A stretch of 64,000 nucleotides of DNA from an uncultured Butyricimonas sp. (GTDB lineage Bacteria > Bacteroidota > Bacteroidia > Bacteroidales > Marinifilaceae), in assembly GCA_944321845.1 (NCBI GenBank), contig CALUMT010000004.1, forward strand, positions 1 to 64,000. The letters run 5' to 3'. The notes below the pieces were generated by a model. It was not told the DNA's origin. It searched no databases and saw only the letters and a list, made by a program, of their open reading frames with translations. A program made the translations under genes and the position numbers. Below are positions 7,180 to 16,320 of the stretch, one piece after another. Position 1 is the first letter of the stretch; each line of letters begins with the position of its first letter.

Positions 7180-8523
7180 ATGACTTCGCTACCTATCCCA
7201 TTCATAAAACGAATGCAAGCCCAATTAGGACAGGAATTTGAAGATTTCCAGGCTTCCTTAGACACCATCCCACCCGTCAGTATCCGTCTAAATCCAAATA
7301 AAAACGGGCAAGTTCCAAATCAAGAATTATATGATGGGCAGATTCCATGGTGCAGTGATGCCTATTACCTGAAGAAACGGCCGACATTCATCCTGGACCC
7401 GCATCTTCACGGGGGTAGTTATTACGTGCAGGAAGCCTCCTCCATGTTCCTGCAAACAGTCCTACGGCAACTTCAAGCGGACGGGTTTACCCCGACACGG
7501 GCCCTGGATCTCTGCGCCGCACCCGGAGGGAAATCAACACTCATTGCCTCCTTCTTGCCTGCCACATCGCTATTGGTAGCGAACGAAGTCATTAAAACCC
7601 GTGCGGCGATTCTAAAAGAAAACCTGATCAAATGGGGACAGGACAACGTGGTCATCACCAACAGTGATCCCTCCCGGTTCAGTACACTTTCGGGAGCGTT
7701 TGATCTCATCCTTGTTGATGCTCCCTGTTCGGGAGAAGGCATGTTCCGCAAAGACGAAAAGGCAATCGAGGAATGGAGCGAGAACAATCTCCGCTTATGC
7801 GAAGAACGCCAAAAACGTATACTTACAGATATATGGCCGGCATTACGCCCCAATGGATTTCTCATTTACAGTACCTGCACGTACAACCCACTGGAAAATG
7901 ACGGAATCCTTGACTGGTTAATGGATAAATTCAACGCCACTCCCATAGCCATCCAACAGGACTTCCCAGGAATTACCCGCATGCGACACGGGGTGCAGTT
8001 TTACCCCCATAAAACCAGAGGTGAAGGCTTGTTCATGGGTATTGTACAGAAAAACGACGGGGAAGATCTACGCCTGAAAAAAGAAAAACAAAATACTCCC
8101 AGGATAAAACTTTCAGAGTCCACCAAACAGTTATTACCCGATCTGTCCGGATACACGACCTATTGCACGGGCAAGACGTTGGGTATTATACCTACCCGAC
8201 ACGCGGGATTTATACAACTACTTGACAACACAGCCAATATCATTTACAAAGGTTGCGAAATCGGGGAAGAAATCAAGGGAATGCTCAAACCCTCCCCGGC
8301 CCTGGCCCTCTACAGCAAATTAAGACAAGACCAGACCCAACAAATGCCATTGGATTTGCCGAACGCCCTACAATATTTACGGAGGGAAGATCTGCACGGG
8401 GAAATCCCTGCCGGAGACTGGCTGCTCCTCACCTACCAAAACACCACGCTAGGCTGGGGCAAGAAAGTCGGAGACCGCCTAAACAATTACTACCCCAAAG
8501 AATGGCGCATCCGCAACGCCTGA
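7180..8523 (+). CDS. RsmF-like rRNA (cytosine-C5)-methyltransferase
   Basis: This is a NOL1/NOP2/Sun-family enzyme that methylates cytosine C5 in rRNA, best matching the RsmF type. Of 447 residues, the first 300 form the methyltransferase: SAM motif DLCAAPGGKS (about 109-118), the Cys of DAPCSGEGMF (about 181-190) and the Cys of STCTYNPLEN (about 230-239) as the paired catalytic cysteines. The last 150 residues form a PUA-like RNA-binding region ending GWGKKVGDRLNNYYPKEWR, usual for RsmF. It ends one base before the stop codon of the convergent TPR gene. Confidence 0.9.
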   Translation: MTSLPIPFIKRMQAQLGQEFEDFQASLDTIPPVSIRLNPNKNGQVPNQELYDGQIPWCSDAYYLKKRPTFILDPHLHGGSYYVQEASSMFLQTVLRQLQADGFTPTRALDLCAAPGGKSTLIASFLPATSLLVANEVIKTRAAILKENLIKWGQDNVVITNSDPSRFSTLSGAFDLILVDAPCSGEGMFRKDEKAIEEWSENNLRLCEERQKRILTDIWPALRPNGFLIYSTCTYNPLENDGILDWLMDKFNATPIAIQQDFPGITRMRHGVQFYPHKTRGEGLFMGIVQKNDGEDLRLKKEKQNTPRIKLSESTKQLLPDLSGYTTYCTGKTLGIIPTRHAGFIQLLDNTANIIYKGCEIGEEIKGMLKPSPALALYSKLRQDQTQQMPLDLPNALQYLRREDLHGEIPAGDWLLLTYQNTTLGWGKKVGDRLNNYYPKEWRIRNA

Positions 8524-8524
8524 A

Positions 8525-10486
8525 TCAATCTTCAGATTCGGAACAATAACGCTTGATCACGCTATAGGAATCCGTCAGGCCCAACTCTCCTGCCTTGCTT
8601 AAATCCGCATTGGCCGCAGGCTTATTCCCGGAATAAATGTACAACAATCCCCGGTTGTAGTAAGCCTCCGCTATATCGGGATCCTCTTCTATGACTTCCG
8701 AATACAAAGCTATCGCTTCTTCGATCTTCCCACTCTTGACATAAACATTCGCCATATTAAATTTAGCGAAAACAAAGGTCGAGTCAATTTCCAAACATTT
8801 TTTATACCCCTCCAGCACCAGAGAATAATCCACCACCCGATGCTCTTTCTCGTCATCGACTACCGGTGTCGTCCTTTCCTCTATGGATTCGATATAATCA
8901 TACATGCGCATCCGGGCACTCGCCAGATTCAACAAAGCGAACAGATTCCGGGGATCTTTATCCAGTATTTTCTTAAAGTCATTTATCGCCTCCGTGAATT
9001 GTCCTTGATGCAGGTACAAGGCCCCGCGCAATAAATAATCATCAATCGCCCCTTTATTCTCCACGATATTATCCGACAGACGCTTCATGTAATCCTCCAG
9101 GAAGGCTTCCGGGTAATCAAATTTCTTATTAGAAACCGTCAAGGCCGGCAGATAATTATGGCGCTGGTTAAAGGACATCACCTGACGGTTGAAATACTGC
9201 ACCTTCCCCTTACGCAACGTATCCAAGGGCAAGTACTGCACAACAAACACCTCCTGCAATTCCACGATTACATGCTTATCCTGCAGACGTCCATTGATCA
9301 CTTCCTTCATTCGGTCGTCCCGGGAATTGATATCGATCAAACGCTGAAAATTCACGGTTGTATCCACCAAAGCATTTTTATCCCCCTCCTTCATCTTCCG
9401 GTAGCGTTCCATGATTTCCTCCGCTTTATACTGGTCTTTCCCGGCAGCAGCATAATCCTTCATCGCGGAACTGACCGCGGCCCGGGCCAAATAAGCTTTC
9501 ACGAAATCAGGATAAATCATTATACTCGTGGAAAAATCATCGTACGCGCCCCTGTAATCCTTTATATCCATTTTCAACAATCCCCGATTGAAATAAATCA
9601 AGATATTGTCCGGATTCATATCCAACACGTGATCCAGATCCCGAATCGCGTTATTGTAATCACCGATCTCGGCCCGCAACAAAGCCCGGTTATAATAAGC
9701 ATAAGCATAGGTGCTGTCAATCTTCAGGACGGCGGTATAATCCTCCAGTGTCTCCGGGTATTTTTTCAATTCATACCAGGCAATTGCCCGGCTCATCAGC
9801 ACTCGTTTATTCTGGGGATTCAGCCTCAATGCCTTATTATAATCCTCGATTGCCTCCTCGTAATTCTTCTGCCGAAATTCCAAATACCCCCGTAAACCAT
9901 AGGCTTCGTCAGAAAACATATTCAACTTTATGGCAGCGTTGCAATCCATAATCGCCCCTTCCATATCATCCAGTTGCTCACGCATAATTGCCCGATTCAA
10001 GTAAGCCGCCACCAATTGGCCATCAATTCGTAACGCTTTCGAGTAATCCTCCTCGGCTCCTTTGTAATCCCCCATGTCCGCTTTTGTTATTGCCCGATTA
10101 GCGAACACGTAAGCATCTCCCGGATTTATAGAGATAGCCGTATTATAATCGTTCATGGCTTCTTCATAACGCTTCAGATTATGGTAAGCGATTCCCCGGT
10201 ACATATAGGCATGGAAATAATTAGGATTCAATTCAATTGCCTTCGTGTAATCCGCTACCGCCCCCTCGAAATCATCCAGATTCAACTTAGCCAAACCCCG
10301 GAAAAAATAAGGTTCAGACAAATAGGGCTTCACACGAATAATATGATTGAAATTCTCTATAGCGCTTATATAATCATCAAAATAAATGGCAGTTTTCCCC
10401 TCATTCAACATACTTGCCGTATTCCACTGGGCAAATCCTCCTAACCCCAAGCAACAAAACAAGATAACAAGACAATATCTTTTCAT
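8525..10486 (-). CDS. Secreted TPR-repeat protein
   Basis: This 653-residue protein starts with a signal peptide (MKRYCLVILFCCLGLGGFAQ) and then consists largely of tetratricopeptide repeats. About ten repeats fill residues 20-360, with signature pairs such as AYYNRALLRAEIGDYNNAI and YFNRGLLKMDIKDYRGAY. A non-repeat insert spans about 365-470, and three or four more repeats fill the C-terminal third. There is no lipobox and no membrane segment, so it is probably periplasmic and a scaffold for protein contacts. No catalytic domain is seen, and the partner is unknown. It has its own -7 box, TATATTTG, at 10508-10515. Confidence 0.85.
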   Translation of the reverse strand: MKRYCLVILFCCLGLGGFAQWNTASMLNEGKTAIYFDDYISAIENFNHIIRVKPYLSEPYFFRGLAKLNLDDFEGAVADYTKAIELNPNYFHAYMYRGIAYHNLKRYEEAMNDYNTAISINPGDAYVFANRAITKADMGDYKGAEEDYSKALRIDGQLVAAYLNRAIMREQLDDMEGAIMDCNAAIKLNMFSDEAYGLRGYLEFRQKNYEEAIEDYNKALRLNPQNKRVLMSRAIAWYELKKYPETLEDYTAVLKIDSTYAYAYYNRALLRAEIGDYNNAIRDLDHVLDMNPDNILIYFNRGLLKMDIKDYRGAYDDFSTSIMIYPDFVKAYLARAAVSSAMKDYAAAGKDQYKAEEIMERYRKMKEGDKNALVDTTVNFQRLIDINSRDDRMKEVINGRLQDKHVIVELQEVFVVQYLPLDTLRKGKVQYFNRQVMSFNQRHNYLPALTVSNKKFDYPEAFLEDYMKRLSDNIVENKGAIDDYLLRGALYLHQGQFTEAINDFKKILDKDPRNLFALLNLASARMRMYDYIESIEERTTPVVDDEKEHRVVDYSLVLEGYKKCLEIDSTFVFAKFNMANVYVKSGKIEEAIALYSEVIEEDPDIAEAYYNRGLLYIYSGNKPAANADLSKAGELGLTDSYSVIKRYCSESED

Positions 10487-10507
10487 AATCTAAAATATTC
10501 AATGCCA

Positions 10508-10515
10508 CAAATATA
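10508..10515 (-). promoter_or_regulatory. -7 box of the TPR gene
   Basis: TATATTTG on the minus strand is a full -7 match 21 bases before the start. GTTG, 19 bp upstream, matches three of four -33 bases. Confidence 0.55.
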
Positions 10516-10926
10516 ACGCATTTCCTCAAAATCACAACACCATTTCCTGTATAGCTCCTATCACCATTCATAAAAGCCGGTATCTTCAATTATATTCCCC
10601 ACATCGCTCACGTTCCACTCGACAAGAAGGAATCTCAAAAACCAAGGGCTATTTTGGAGCCTTGTTTATCAAATTTCCTCCGGAAACATACCCTAAACGC
10701 CAACGGGTCGTGAACCGTGTTAATACCGTATTATACCCGTATTAATACCGTGTATGTCCCCAGACAACCACGAGAAATGCCAAACCGTTTTCTTTTTCTA
10801 TTTGACAGTGAAGCATTATGTATATATAGGCCTAGTTGAATGGCTTCCGAGTACTTTCCTAGGGGATTCCGTATTGATTCGGGACAAAGTCGTAACTATC
10901 GCGAAAACAACTCAACATGAAATAAA
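10516..10926. other. Long noncoding spacer with an 11-bp repeat array
   Basis: I see no convincing gene in this stretch of about 400 bases. A 73-codon frame at 10754-10975 runs into the terminator hairpin and resembles nothing. The notable content is the repeat array at 10720-10751, described separately. The spacer separates two leftward genes. Confidence 0.5.
10720..10751. repeat. Three tandem 11-bp-period repeats
   Basis: TTAATACCGT (10720-10729), TTATACCCGT (10731-10740) and TTAATACCGT (10742-10751) recur exactly every 11 bases. The second half reads GTATTAATAC, a perfect palindrome. The array resembles the one at 473-505, whose complement also carries CCGTATTAATA. Function unknown. Confidence 0.6.
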
Positions 10927-10971
10927 AAAAACTGAGGCTGTTCCAACATTATTGAAACAGCCTCAGTTTTT
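10927..10971 (-). terminator. Terminator of the Kelch-like lipoprotein gene
   Basis: The arms at 10927-10942 and 10956-10971 form a 16-bp perfect stem with AAAAA/TTTTT ends and a 13-base loop. It lies 15 bases after the leftward stop codon. Confidence 0.85.
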
Positions 10972-10985
10972 ATAATACATATCAA

Positions 10986-12191
10986 TTATTCATAACGATA
11001 TCTTCCGACTTCAGTGGTTGAATAATCATTACCACGCCACTCTTTGATATCAGGATAGAACCACCAAGAATCTGTTGTCACGTTAGCATTCAATACCTGA
11101 TCTAGACCACCACCACCGGTCGTGTACATACCGAATTGTTGAGTTCCCAATTTATTGTACACGGAGAAAGCAACAGCTCCAGCAACATTTCCGCCAACAA
11201 TATCTTCCATCTGATGCCAACGGTCTCTTGTATGGTCATATCTCCAAACGGTCAAATTACTATTTCCACTACCCGTAGCAACATATCCATAGGCCTGTCC
11301 ATCTTTTCCCGCGTCAGACACAAAAGAAACAGCATAATTACGAGGGATACGATCATAGTCGCGGTCCTGACGGTTATCCGGCTTTTCTCTCAAAGCCTGC
11401 ATCATCTCAAAAGTTCCTCCCCCTTTACCATCCGGGGTAAATTTAATATTCTCTACTGCGACAGAACCACTTGTACTTCCCAAGCAGATATAAGCAGAAC
11501 CATCTACCACAAAAACAGTCGCACCATAACGACCTTCTCCAGGATAAGCTACACCAACCTCTTTCCAAGTACCTTTTTTCCCATTTTCGCCAGTTCCCGT
11601 TGGTGTAAAACTATAAAATTCTTTATACACCATATCGTTATAACCACGACCTAACCCAACATAACCATATTTATCATCAGGGAAAGAAAAAGCAATAGCA
11701 TCACGACGACCTCCACCATCATTTGTTACATAATCACCAAGAGGATTGTCATGTCCAGGATAGTTAGCTACCTCTTCCCAAGCATTCTTTTCTGGATCAT
11801 ATTCCCAGAAATCATAGAAAAATCTCTTATTTTCATTCGTTTCCGTATAAGCTTTTCCAACACGATACCCTAATCCCACGTAAGCCTTTCCGTCAATAAC
11901 AAAGGCAACTGCAGCATGACGAGGCTCCCCTTTAAAGCGAGCCACGGTATCTGTCAACCAAGTACCTTTTTTTCTATCAAACTTATAAAAGTTATTATAT
12001 TCTGCACCATTTACGCCTATACCTAATCCCACGTAAGCATAATCACCTATCACAAAACAAACGGCTTGGTTTCGTGGTTCCCCCGGGAATGCTGAACCCT
12101 TAGCCCAATCTCCCAAGCGAGTGTCGTCATCGTCACAGGCGACAAAGAATAAGCCCATTAAACATAGAACCAATAAACTAAATGTCCTCAT
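10986..12191 (-). CDS. Kelch-like beta-propeller lipoprotein
   Basis: This 401-residue protein has a lipoprotein signal (MRTFSLLVLCLMGLFFVAC) with the Cys at residue 19, followed at once by DDDD, which fits the acidic surface-export signal of Bacteroidetes lipoproteins. The rest is built of five or six repeats with the pattern of a hydrophobic strand, then YVGLG or similar, then a W- or F-containing strand (for example AVCFVIGDYAYVGLG, AVAFVIDGKAYVGLG, AIAFSFPDDKYGYVGLG), typical of Kelch-type propellers. It is divergent from the DUF4270 gene. The binding target is unknown. No enzyme motif seen. Confidence 0.8.
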   Translation of the reverse strand: MRTFSLLVLCLMGLFFVACDDDDTRLGDWAKGSAFPGEPRNQAVCFVIGDYAYVGLGIGVNGAEYNNFYKFDRKKGTWLTDTVARFKGEPRHAAVAFVIDGKAYVGLGYRVGKAYTETNENKRFFYDFWEYDPEKNAWEEVANYPGHDNPLGDYVTNDGGGRRDAIAFSFPDDKYGYVGLGRGYNDMVYKEFYSFTPTGTGENGKKGTWKEVGVAYPGEGRYGATVFVVDGSAYICLGSTSGSVAVENIKFTPDGKGGGTFEMMQALREKPDNRQDRDYDRIPRNYAVSFVSDAGKDGQAYGYVATGSGNSNLTVWRYDHTRDRWHQMEDIVGGNVAGAVAFSVYNKLGTQQFGMYTTGGGGLDQVLNANVTTDSWWFYPDIKEWRGNDYSTTEVGRYRYE

Positions 12192-12263
12192 ACTTTTCTT
12201 GTTATTTTATGTTATTCATATTATTTACTGCATTCGAAAAAAACCTCCTGCTATACGAGTAGG

Positions 12264-12271
12264 CAAAGCTA
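12264..12271 (-). promoter_or_regulatory. -7 box of the Kelch-like lipoprotein gene
   Basis: TAGCTTTG on the minus strand is a full -7 match. ATTG lies 19 bp upstream and matches three of four -33 bases. The leader is about 65 bases. Confidence 0.5.
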
Positions 12272-12385
12272 CACAATTCACCGAAATACGCAATAAAAAA
12301 TCGAAGAAATATCTCTTGGTACCTTTTTTTTATCAATTCCCAAGAAAATCTCGCATCCATGAATCTAAATTATAGAAAATAGTTT

Positions 12386-12393
12386 TATCTTCG
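12386..12393 (+). promoter_or_regulatory. -7 box of the DUF4270 operon
   Basis: TATCTTCG matches seven of eight bases of TAnnTTTG and lies 23 bases before the start codon at 12417. An AAGGAG sequence at 12411-12416 abuts the ATG directly, too close to be an ordinary Shine-Dalgarno site. Confidence 0.45.
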
Positions 12394-12416
12394 CCACTTG
12401 ATAAAAATACAAGGAG

Positions 12417-13835
12417 ATGATCAGAAGAAAATTTATTGTCGTTTTACTCACAATCTTAGGAATATACGCTTGCGATAACAACATTGCGGATATCGGACAG
12501 AATCTTATTTACAATGAGACCTACGTGGAGGTTCAACGCTATTCACTTCATGAGACATACATTGTTCGTTTGGATTCATTCCCCACGTCCACATTGTCAA
12601 CCCTTACACTAGGAAAAATTAAAGACCCTGTAACCGGGACAACCACGGCGACTCCCTATTTCCAATTATATAGGGCTAGCTGGGACCCGAACCTAACATC
12701 GGATGCGAACTATGCCGTATTCGACTCCCTAACACTGAATTTTACCTACAAGAAAACCTTAGCTGGAGATACCACTAAGATTCAAAAATTCAGTGTATAC
12801 CGTCTACAAGATTATCCGCTTATCGATATCGACAATCCCTATCAATACAGTAATCAATCCTGGCCTTATAGTCCAGACAGTTGCTTGGGGACGAAATCAA
12901 TTTATCCGCAGCAAGATTTTGTAAAAAGACAAATGCCATACATTAAATTAAATACGCCCTACGGAGAAGCTTTAGGACGAGAATTATTCAATCGAATGAA
13001 AGCTCAAGACCCAGTTTTCGGAGGGAATGCCGGGGGAGGTGCAGGAAGCTCCAGCGGAGATTATCTTCCTTTTTTGCGTTATTTTAAAGGATTAGTAATT
13101 GTTCCAGACGAAGGGAATAATCTATTGGCCTCCATTAGCTCTGACAGCCTTTTTCTACGTTGTCACTATAGCATTGGAGAGAAAGATTTATATTTCGACA
13201 TGAGAGCCTTAACAAACAAAGGAGGTTCCACTTACACGTTCACTCATATTGATCATTTCCCTAATGAAAACTTATTAATCAACAACAGACCGTTAGGTTT
13301 TAATGACACATTATCTTTTTATAAAAACAACATGGGGGTAATCCAGGGATTAAGCAGTTATATGCTAAAAGTCCAATTACCTTACATAAAAGATGTGAAC
13401 GCCTATAGAACCATCATTAAAGCAGAAGTGGAGTTAGAGACTGTATATGTTGAAGATACCGAAATTCCCCAAGCACAAACACTCGGTGTTTATGTCATGG
13501 ACACAGAGGGCCACATCGATTATGTTCTGTCTGATGCCAGCGGAGAAACTCCCATTTACGGTTACTTGAAGCAAGATCCGACCAAACCCGGTAGATACAG
13601 TTACATCATTGATATCACCGATTACTATATCAGCATGGTTGAAACTGTCGGAGAACCACTGCATCAATCCCTGCAATTGCTAATCGGATTACCGGGAACC
13701 GTATTCAACAATCAAACTAGCAGGGGAATACCCGACAAGAGTCAACTTATTAATGGTGAAAACTCGACGACATTCAATCGTGCCATCTTTGAAAAAGTTC
13801 CGTCACTGAATCTTTACTATATAGAATATAAATAA
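12417..13835 (+). CDS. DUF4270-family lipoprotein
   Basis: This 472-residue protein has a lipoprotein signal ending in LGIYAC (Cys19). The mature part is all-beta in character and fits the Bacteroidetes-specific DUF4270 family, whose members begin with a short ...IGQNLI... block and the strand pattern SFPTSTLSTLTLGKIKDPVTG. The function of the family is not known. It is the first gene of a likely three-gene unit with an outer-membrane barrel and a TlpA-like lipoprotein, each 26 bases apart. In other Bacteroidetes DUF4270 genes often sit by glycogen synthase; here that operon is 36 kb away. Confidence 0.8.
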   Translation: MIRRKFIVVLLTILGIYACDNNIADIGQNLIYNETYVEVQRYSLHETYIVRLDSFPTSTLSTLTLGKIKDPVTGTTTATPYFQLYRASWDPNLTSDANYAVFDSLTLNFTYKKTLAGDTTKIQKFSVYRLQDYPLIDIDNPYQYSNQSWPYSPDSCLGTKSIYPQQDFVKRQMPYIKLNTPYGEALGRELFNRMKAQDPVFGGNAGGGAGSSSGDYLPFLRYFKGLVIVPDEGNNLLASISSDSLFLRCHYSIGEKDLYFDMRALTNKGGSTYTFTHIDHFPNENLLINNRPLGFNDTLSFYKNNMGVIQGLSSYMLKVQLPYIKDVNAYRTIIKAEVELETVYVEDTEIPQAQTLGVYVMDTEGHIDYVLSDASGETPIYGYLKQDPTKPGRYSYIIDITDYYISMVETVGEPLHQSLQLLIGLPGTVFNNQTSRGIPDKSQLINGENSTTFNRAIFEKVPSLNLYYIEYK

Positions 13836-13861
13836 ATGCTTACCGTATTATAAAACGAAAT

Positions 13862-15127
13862 ATGATGAAAAGAATATTATTCAGTTTCGCCATTTTATTA
13901 CTGGCTAATTCAATATTCGGACAAAACAATTCAGGTTCGCCTTATTCAAAATACGGTTTAGGTCTGCTACCGGACAACTACGGCATATACACGGCCATGG
14001 GAGGTGTTTCCGCAGCCATGCGCGACAATTACAATATAAACTACTTGAATCCCGCATCCTATACGGCTTTGGATTCATTGCGTTTCTATTTCCAGGTCGG
14101 GATCAATGCGGAATATGTTTATGTTTCGACAACAAAAGCACATACGGACTATACCGCCGGGCAAAATGGCGCCATCAACATGGCTTTCCGTGTCGCACCC
14201 AAATTATTCGCTTCATTCGGATTCAACGAACGAACTGATATCGGATATGATTTAAGTTTCATCAAACCGGTAATGGGGGATAACACCAAACAATCCTATC
14301 AACGTCTGGAAGGAGAAGGCGGATTGAATGATTTCTACGTGGGATTAGCCTATCAATGGGGCAAATTATCTTTGGGAGTCAATGCCATCCTATTATTCGG
14401 GAAACTGGAAGAACGGGAAACCCTGGTACTTTTGCCATTCGACAGCGGCTACTACATCAAAACCAGAACCCGTAATCAGATTCACGATTTCATTTTTACC
14501 TTAGGAGCACAATACCCAATTAATATTGGTAGAAATGCAACATTAACCTTGGGAGCGGCAGGTAATTTCGGTACATACGTCGGAGGATTTAAAAAATTCG
14601 AAGCCTATAAATACGGTGTAACCACCAACACCATGATTCAAATCAATGATGACGTGATGGATGACGGTAAAGTATTCTACCCCTCCCGTATCACTTTTGG
14701 AGGAACATACCTATTCAAAAACAAATGGGCTGTCTCCGGAGACTACACCTTCCAAAACATGTCTCAATACAAAGAATTCGGACAAAAGACCGAAGATTTT
14801 GAAGGCTATCACAAGGTTGCCCTTGGAGGATATTACCAACCTAACGAAAACGGACGCTACTGGTGGGAAAGAAACAAGTACATGGCCGGAAGTTATTTCA
14901 CCAGATCCCATCTTTATTTAAAAGAACACATGGTGAATACCTTTGGTATCACCTTCGGTATGCAGATGCCCTTACGAATAGCATATCAGGAACTATTACT
15001 GGGTTTCTCCATTGACGGCGGGATTCGAGGGACAGAAAGTAATACTCTAATCAAAGAACAATACATCAAACTCAGAATTAATATCGCATTCAAAGAACTG
15101 TGGTTCGCTAAACGCAAAATCAATTAA
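13862..15127 (+). CDS. Outer-membrane beta-barrel protein
   Basis: This 421-residue protein has a signal peptide (MMKRILFSFAILLLANSIFGQ) and a series of amphipathic strands with aromatic ends, such as FYVGLAYQWGKLSLGVNAILLFG, shown here only as a region near residues 155-180. The N-terminal block GSPYSKYGLGLLPDN and the NPASYTALDS block are like FadL/PorV-type proteins of Bacteroidetes. FadL-like barrels move hydrophobic compounds; this role is an inference. Position between DUF4270 and a TlpA-like protein suggests a shared envelope function. The C-terminus ends in lysines rather than an aromatic residue. Confidence 0.75.
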   Translation: MMKRILFSFAILLLANSIFGQNNSGSPYSKYGLGLLPDNYGIYTAMGGVSAAMRDNYNINYLNPASYTALDSLRFYFQVGINAEYVYVSTTKAHTDYTAGQNGAINMAFRVAPKLFASFGFNERTDIGYDLSFIKPVMGDNTKQSYQRLEGEGGLNDFYVGLAYQWGKLSLGVNAILLFGKLEERETLVLLPFDSGYYIKTRTRNQIHDFIFTLGAQYPINIGRNATLTLGAAGNFGTYVGGFKKFEAYKYGVTTNTMIQINDDVMDDGKVFYPSRITFGGTYLFKNKWAVSGDYTFQNMSQYKEFGQKTEDFEGYHKVALGGYYQPNENGRYWWERNKYMAGSYFTRSHLYLKEHMVNTFGITFGMQMPLRIAYQELLLGFSIDGGIRGTESNTLIKEQYIKLRINIAFKELWFAKRKIN

Positions 15128-15153
15128 TTGGATACTTTATAAACACCAAAAAC

Positions 15154-16248
15154 ATGAAAAAGCTAATTTTATCTATGGCTGCAGGTGTTATTTTATGTGC
15201 CTGCAACAATCAAAACGGTTATAAGATAACCGGAAATTTTGAAGGAATGCAAGATGGTAATGCTTATCTCATCACTTTCAATGACAACAAAGTAGATACC
15301 CTAGCCACTGCAGATATCAGAGGCGGCAATTTTGAATTCACGGGAAATAATCTTGACGGAACAAAGTATGCCATGATTACCATAGCCGGTCAAAGAGGAG
15401 GCATGCCTATTTTCCTGGAGAATGGCAACTTCACTGCCAAATTAAGCATGACAGATCCTTTCTCTAATAAAATAGAAGGAGGTCTTGCCCAGAATCTGTT
15501 CAACCAATTTAACGAGATCAGCATGGGTGTCATGAAGCAACAGCAAGGACTTCAACAAGCATACATGAACGCACAGCAGGCTCAGGACCAAGCAAAGATG
15601 GATTCTGTCGAAAATGTATTTAATCAACTGGTAGCCGATGCTCAAGCACAAGAACTTGAGTTGATCAAAGCCAATCCTGATGCCTATGTAAGCTCATTCA
15701 TGATTGCAAATTCATTACAACAAATGGAGTTAGACCAAATAAAAGAAAGATTTGCTCTATTATCAGAAACTGCTAAAGCCAATGAATGGGGACAGCAAGT
15801 GGCCAAAGCCATCGAACAAATGGAAAAGACTGCTATTGGTCAAGTAGCTCCAGATTTCACGCTCACGGATCCTGAAGGAAACTCTTTCAACATGCATGAT
15901 GTAAAAGCAAAAGTGAAATTAATTGATTTTTGGGCTTCATGGTGCGGTCCGTGTCGCGGAGAAAACCCGAATGTTGTAGCTATTTACAAGGAATATCATG
16001 ACAAAGGACTGGAGATCATTGGTGTTTCTCTGGACAATGACAAAGACGCATGGACAAAAGCAATCAAGGACGATGGACTGATCTGGAAACACGGATCTGA
16101 TCTACAAGGTTGGCAAGCAGCTCCCGCCAAGTTATACGGAGTAAGAGCAATCCCCGCCACCTTCTTATTGGACGAGAACAACAAAATCGTCGCAAAGAAC
16201 TTACGAGGCGATGCCCTAAAAGAAAAAATTGCTGAAATGCTGAAATAA
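15154..16248 (+). CDS. TlpA/ResA-like thiol-disulfide oxidoreductase lipoprotein
   Basis: This 364-residue protein has a lipobox ending CAC (Cys17), then a DUF4369 domain (about residues 22-120), a Gln/Ala-rich helical linker (about 125-215) and a C-terminal thioredoxin fold. The active site WCGPC is at about residues 263-267. It would reduce or rearrange disulfides in the periplasm, anchored by its lipid. The residues after the lipobox (NNQNG) are not acidic, so it is probably not surface exposed. The third gene of the DUF4270 unit, it is followed by a terminator at 16257-16286. Confidence 0.88.
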   Translation: MKKLILSMAAGVILCACNNQNGYKITGNFEGMQDGNAYLITFNDNKVDTLATADIRGGNFEFTGNNLDGTKYAMITIAGQRGGMPIFLENGNFTAKLSMTDPFSNKIEGGLAQNLFNQFNEISMGVMKQQQGLQQAYMNAQQAQDQAKMDSVENVFNQLVADAQAQELELIKANPDAYVSSFMIANSLQQMELDQIKERFALLSETAKANEWGQQVAKAIEQMEKTAIGQVAPDFTLTDPEGNSFNMHDVKAKVKLIDFWASWCGPCRGENPNVVAIYKEYHDKGLEIIGVSLDNDKDAWTKAIKDDGLIWKHGSDLQGWQAAPAKLYGVRAIPATFLLDENNKIVAKNLRGDALKEKIAEMLK

Positions 16249-16256
16249 TAAAACAA

Positions 16257-16286
16257 AAAAGAGGGCTGAATGATCAGCCCTCTTTT
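16257..16286 (+). terminator. Terminator after the TlpA-like gene
   Basis: GAGGGCTGA (16261-16269) and TCAGCCCTC (16274-16282) form a 9-bp stem with A- and T-tracts outside. It argues against the in-frame start at 16270 for the next gene, which would lie in the loop. Confidence 0.85.
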
Positions 16287-16320
16287 CATATCCAATTTCT
16301 TCAAGAAGACAGAGCATAAC

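Noticed and set aside
9158..9895. A 245-codon frame antisense to the TPR gene
   Set aside because: Shadow of the repeat-rich gene on the other strand; composition is His/Ile rich without any domain.
10754..10975. A 73-codon open frame in the long spacer
   Set aside because: It ends inside a terminator hairpin, shows no recognisable domain and has no promoter box at a sensible distance.
10986..16248. Polysaccharide utilisation locus
   Set aside because: No SusC-like TonB receptor, SusD-like protein or sensor regulator is present with the lipoproteins.
16270..16320. Upstream start of the GH3 fusion at 16270
   Set aside because: The codon lies in the loop of the terminator hairpin and would add 17 residues ahead of a clean signal peptide.
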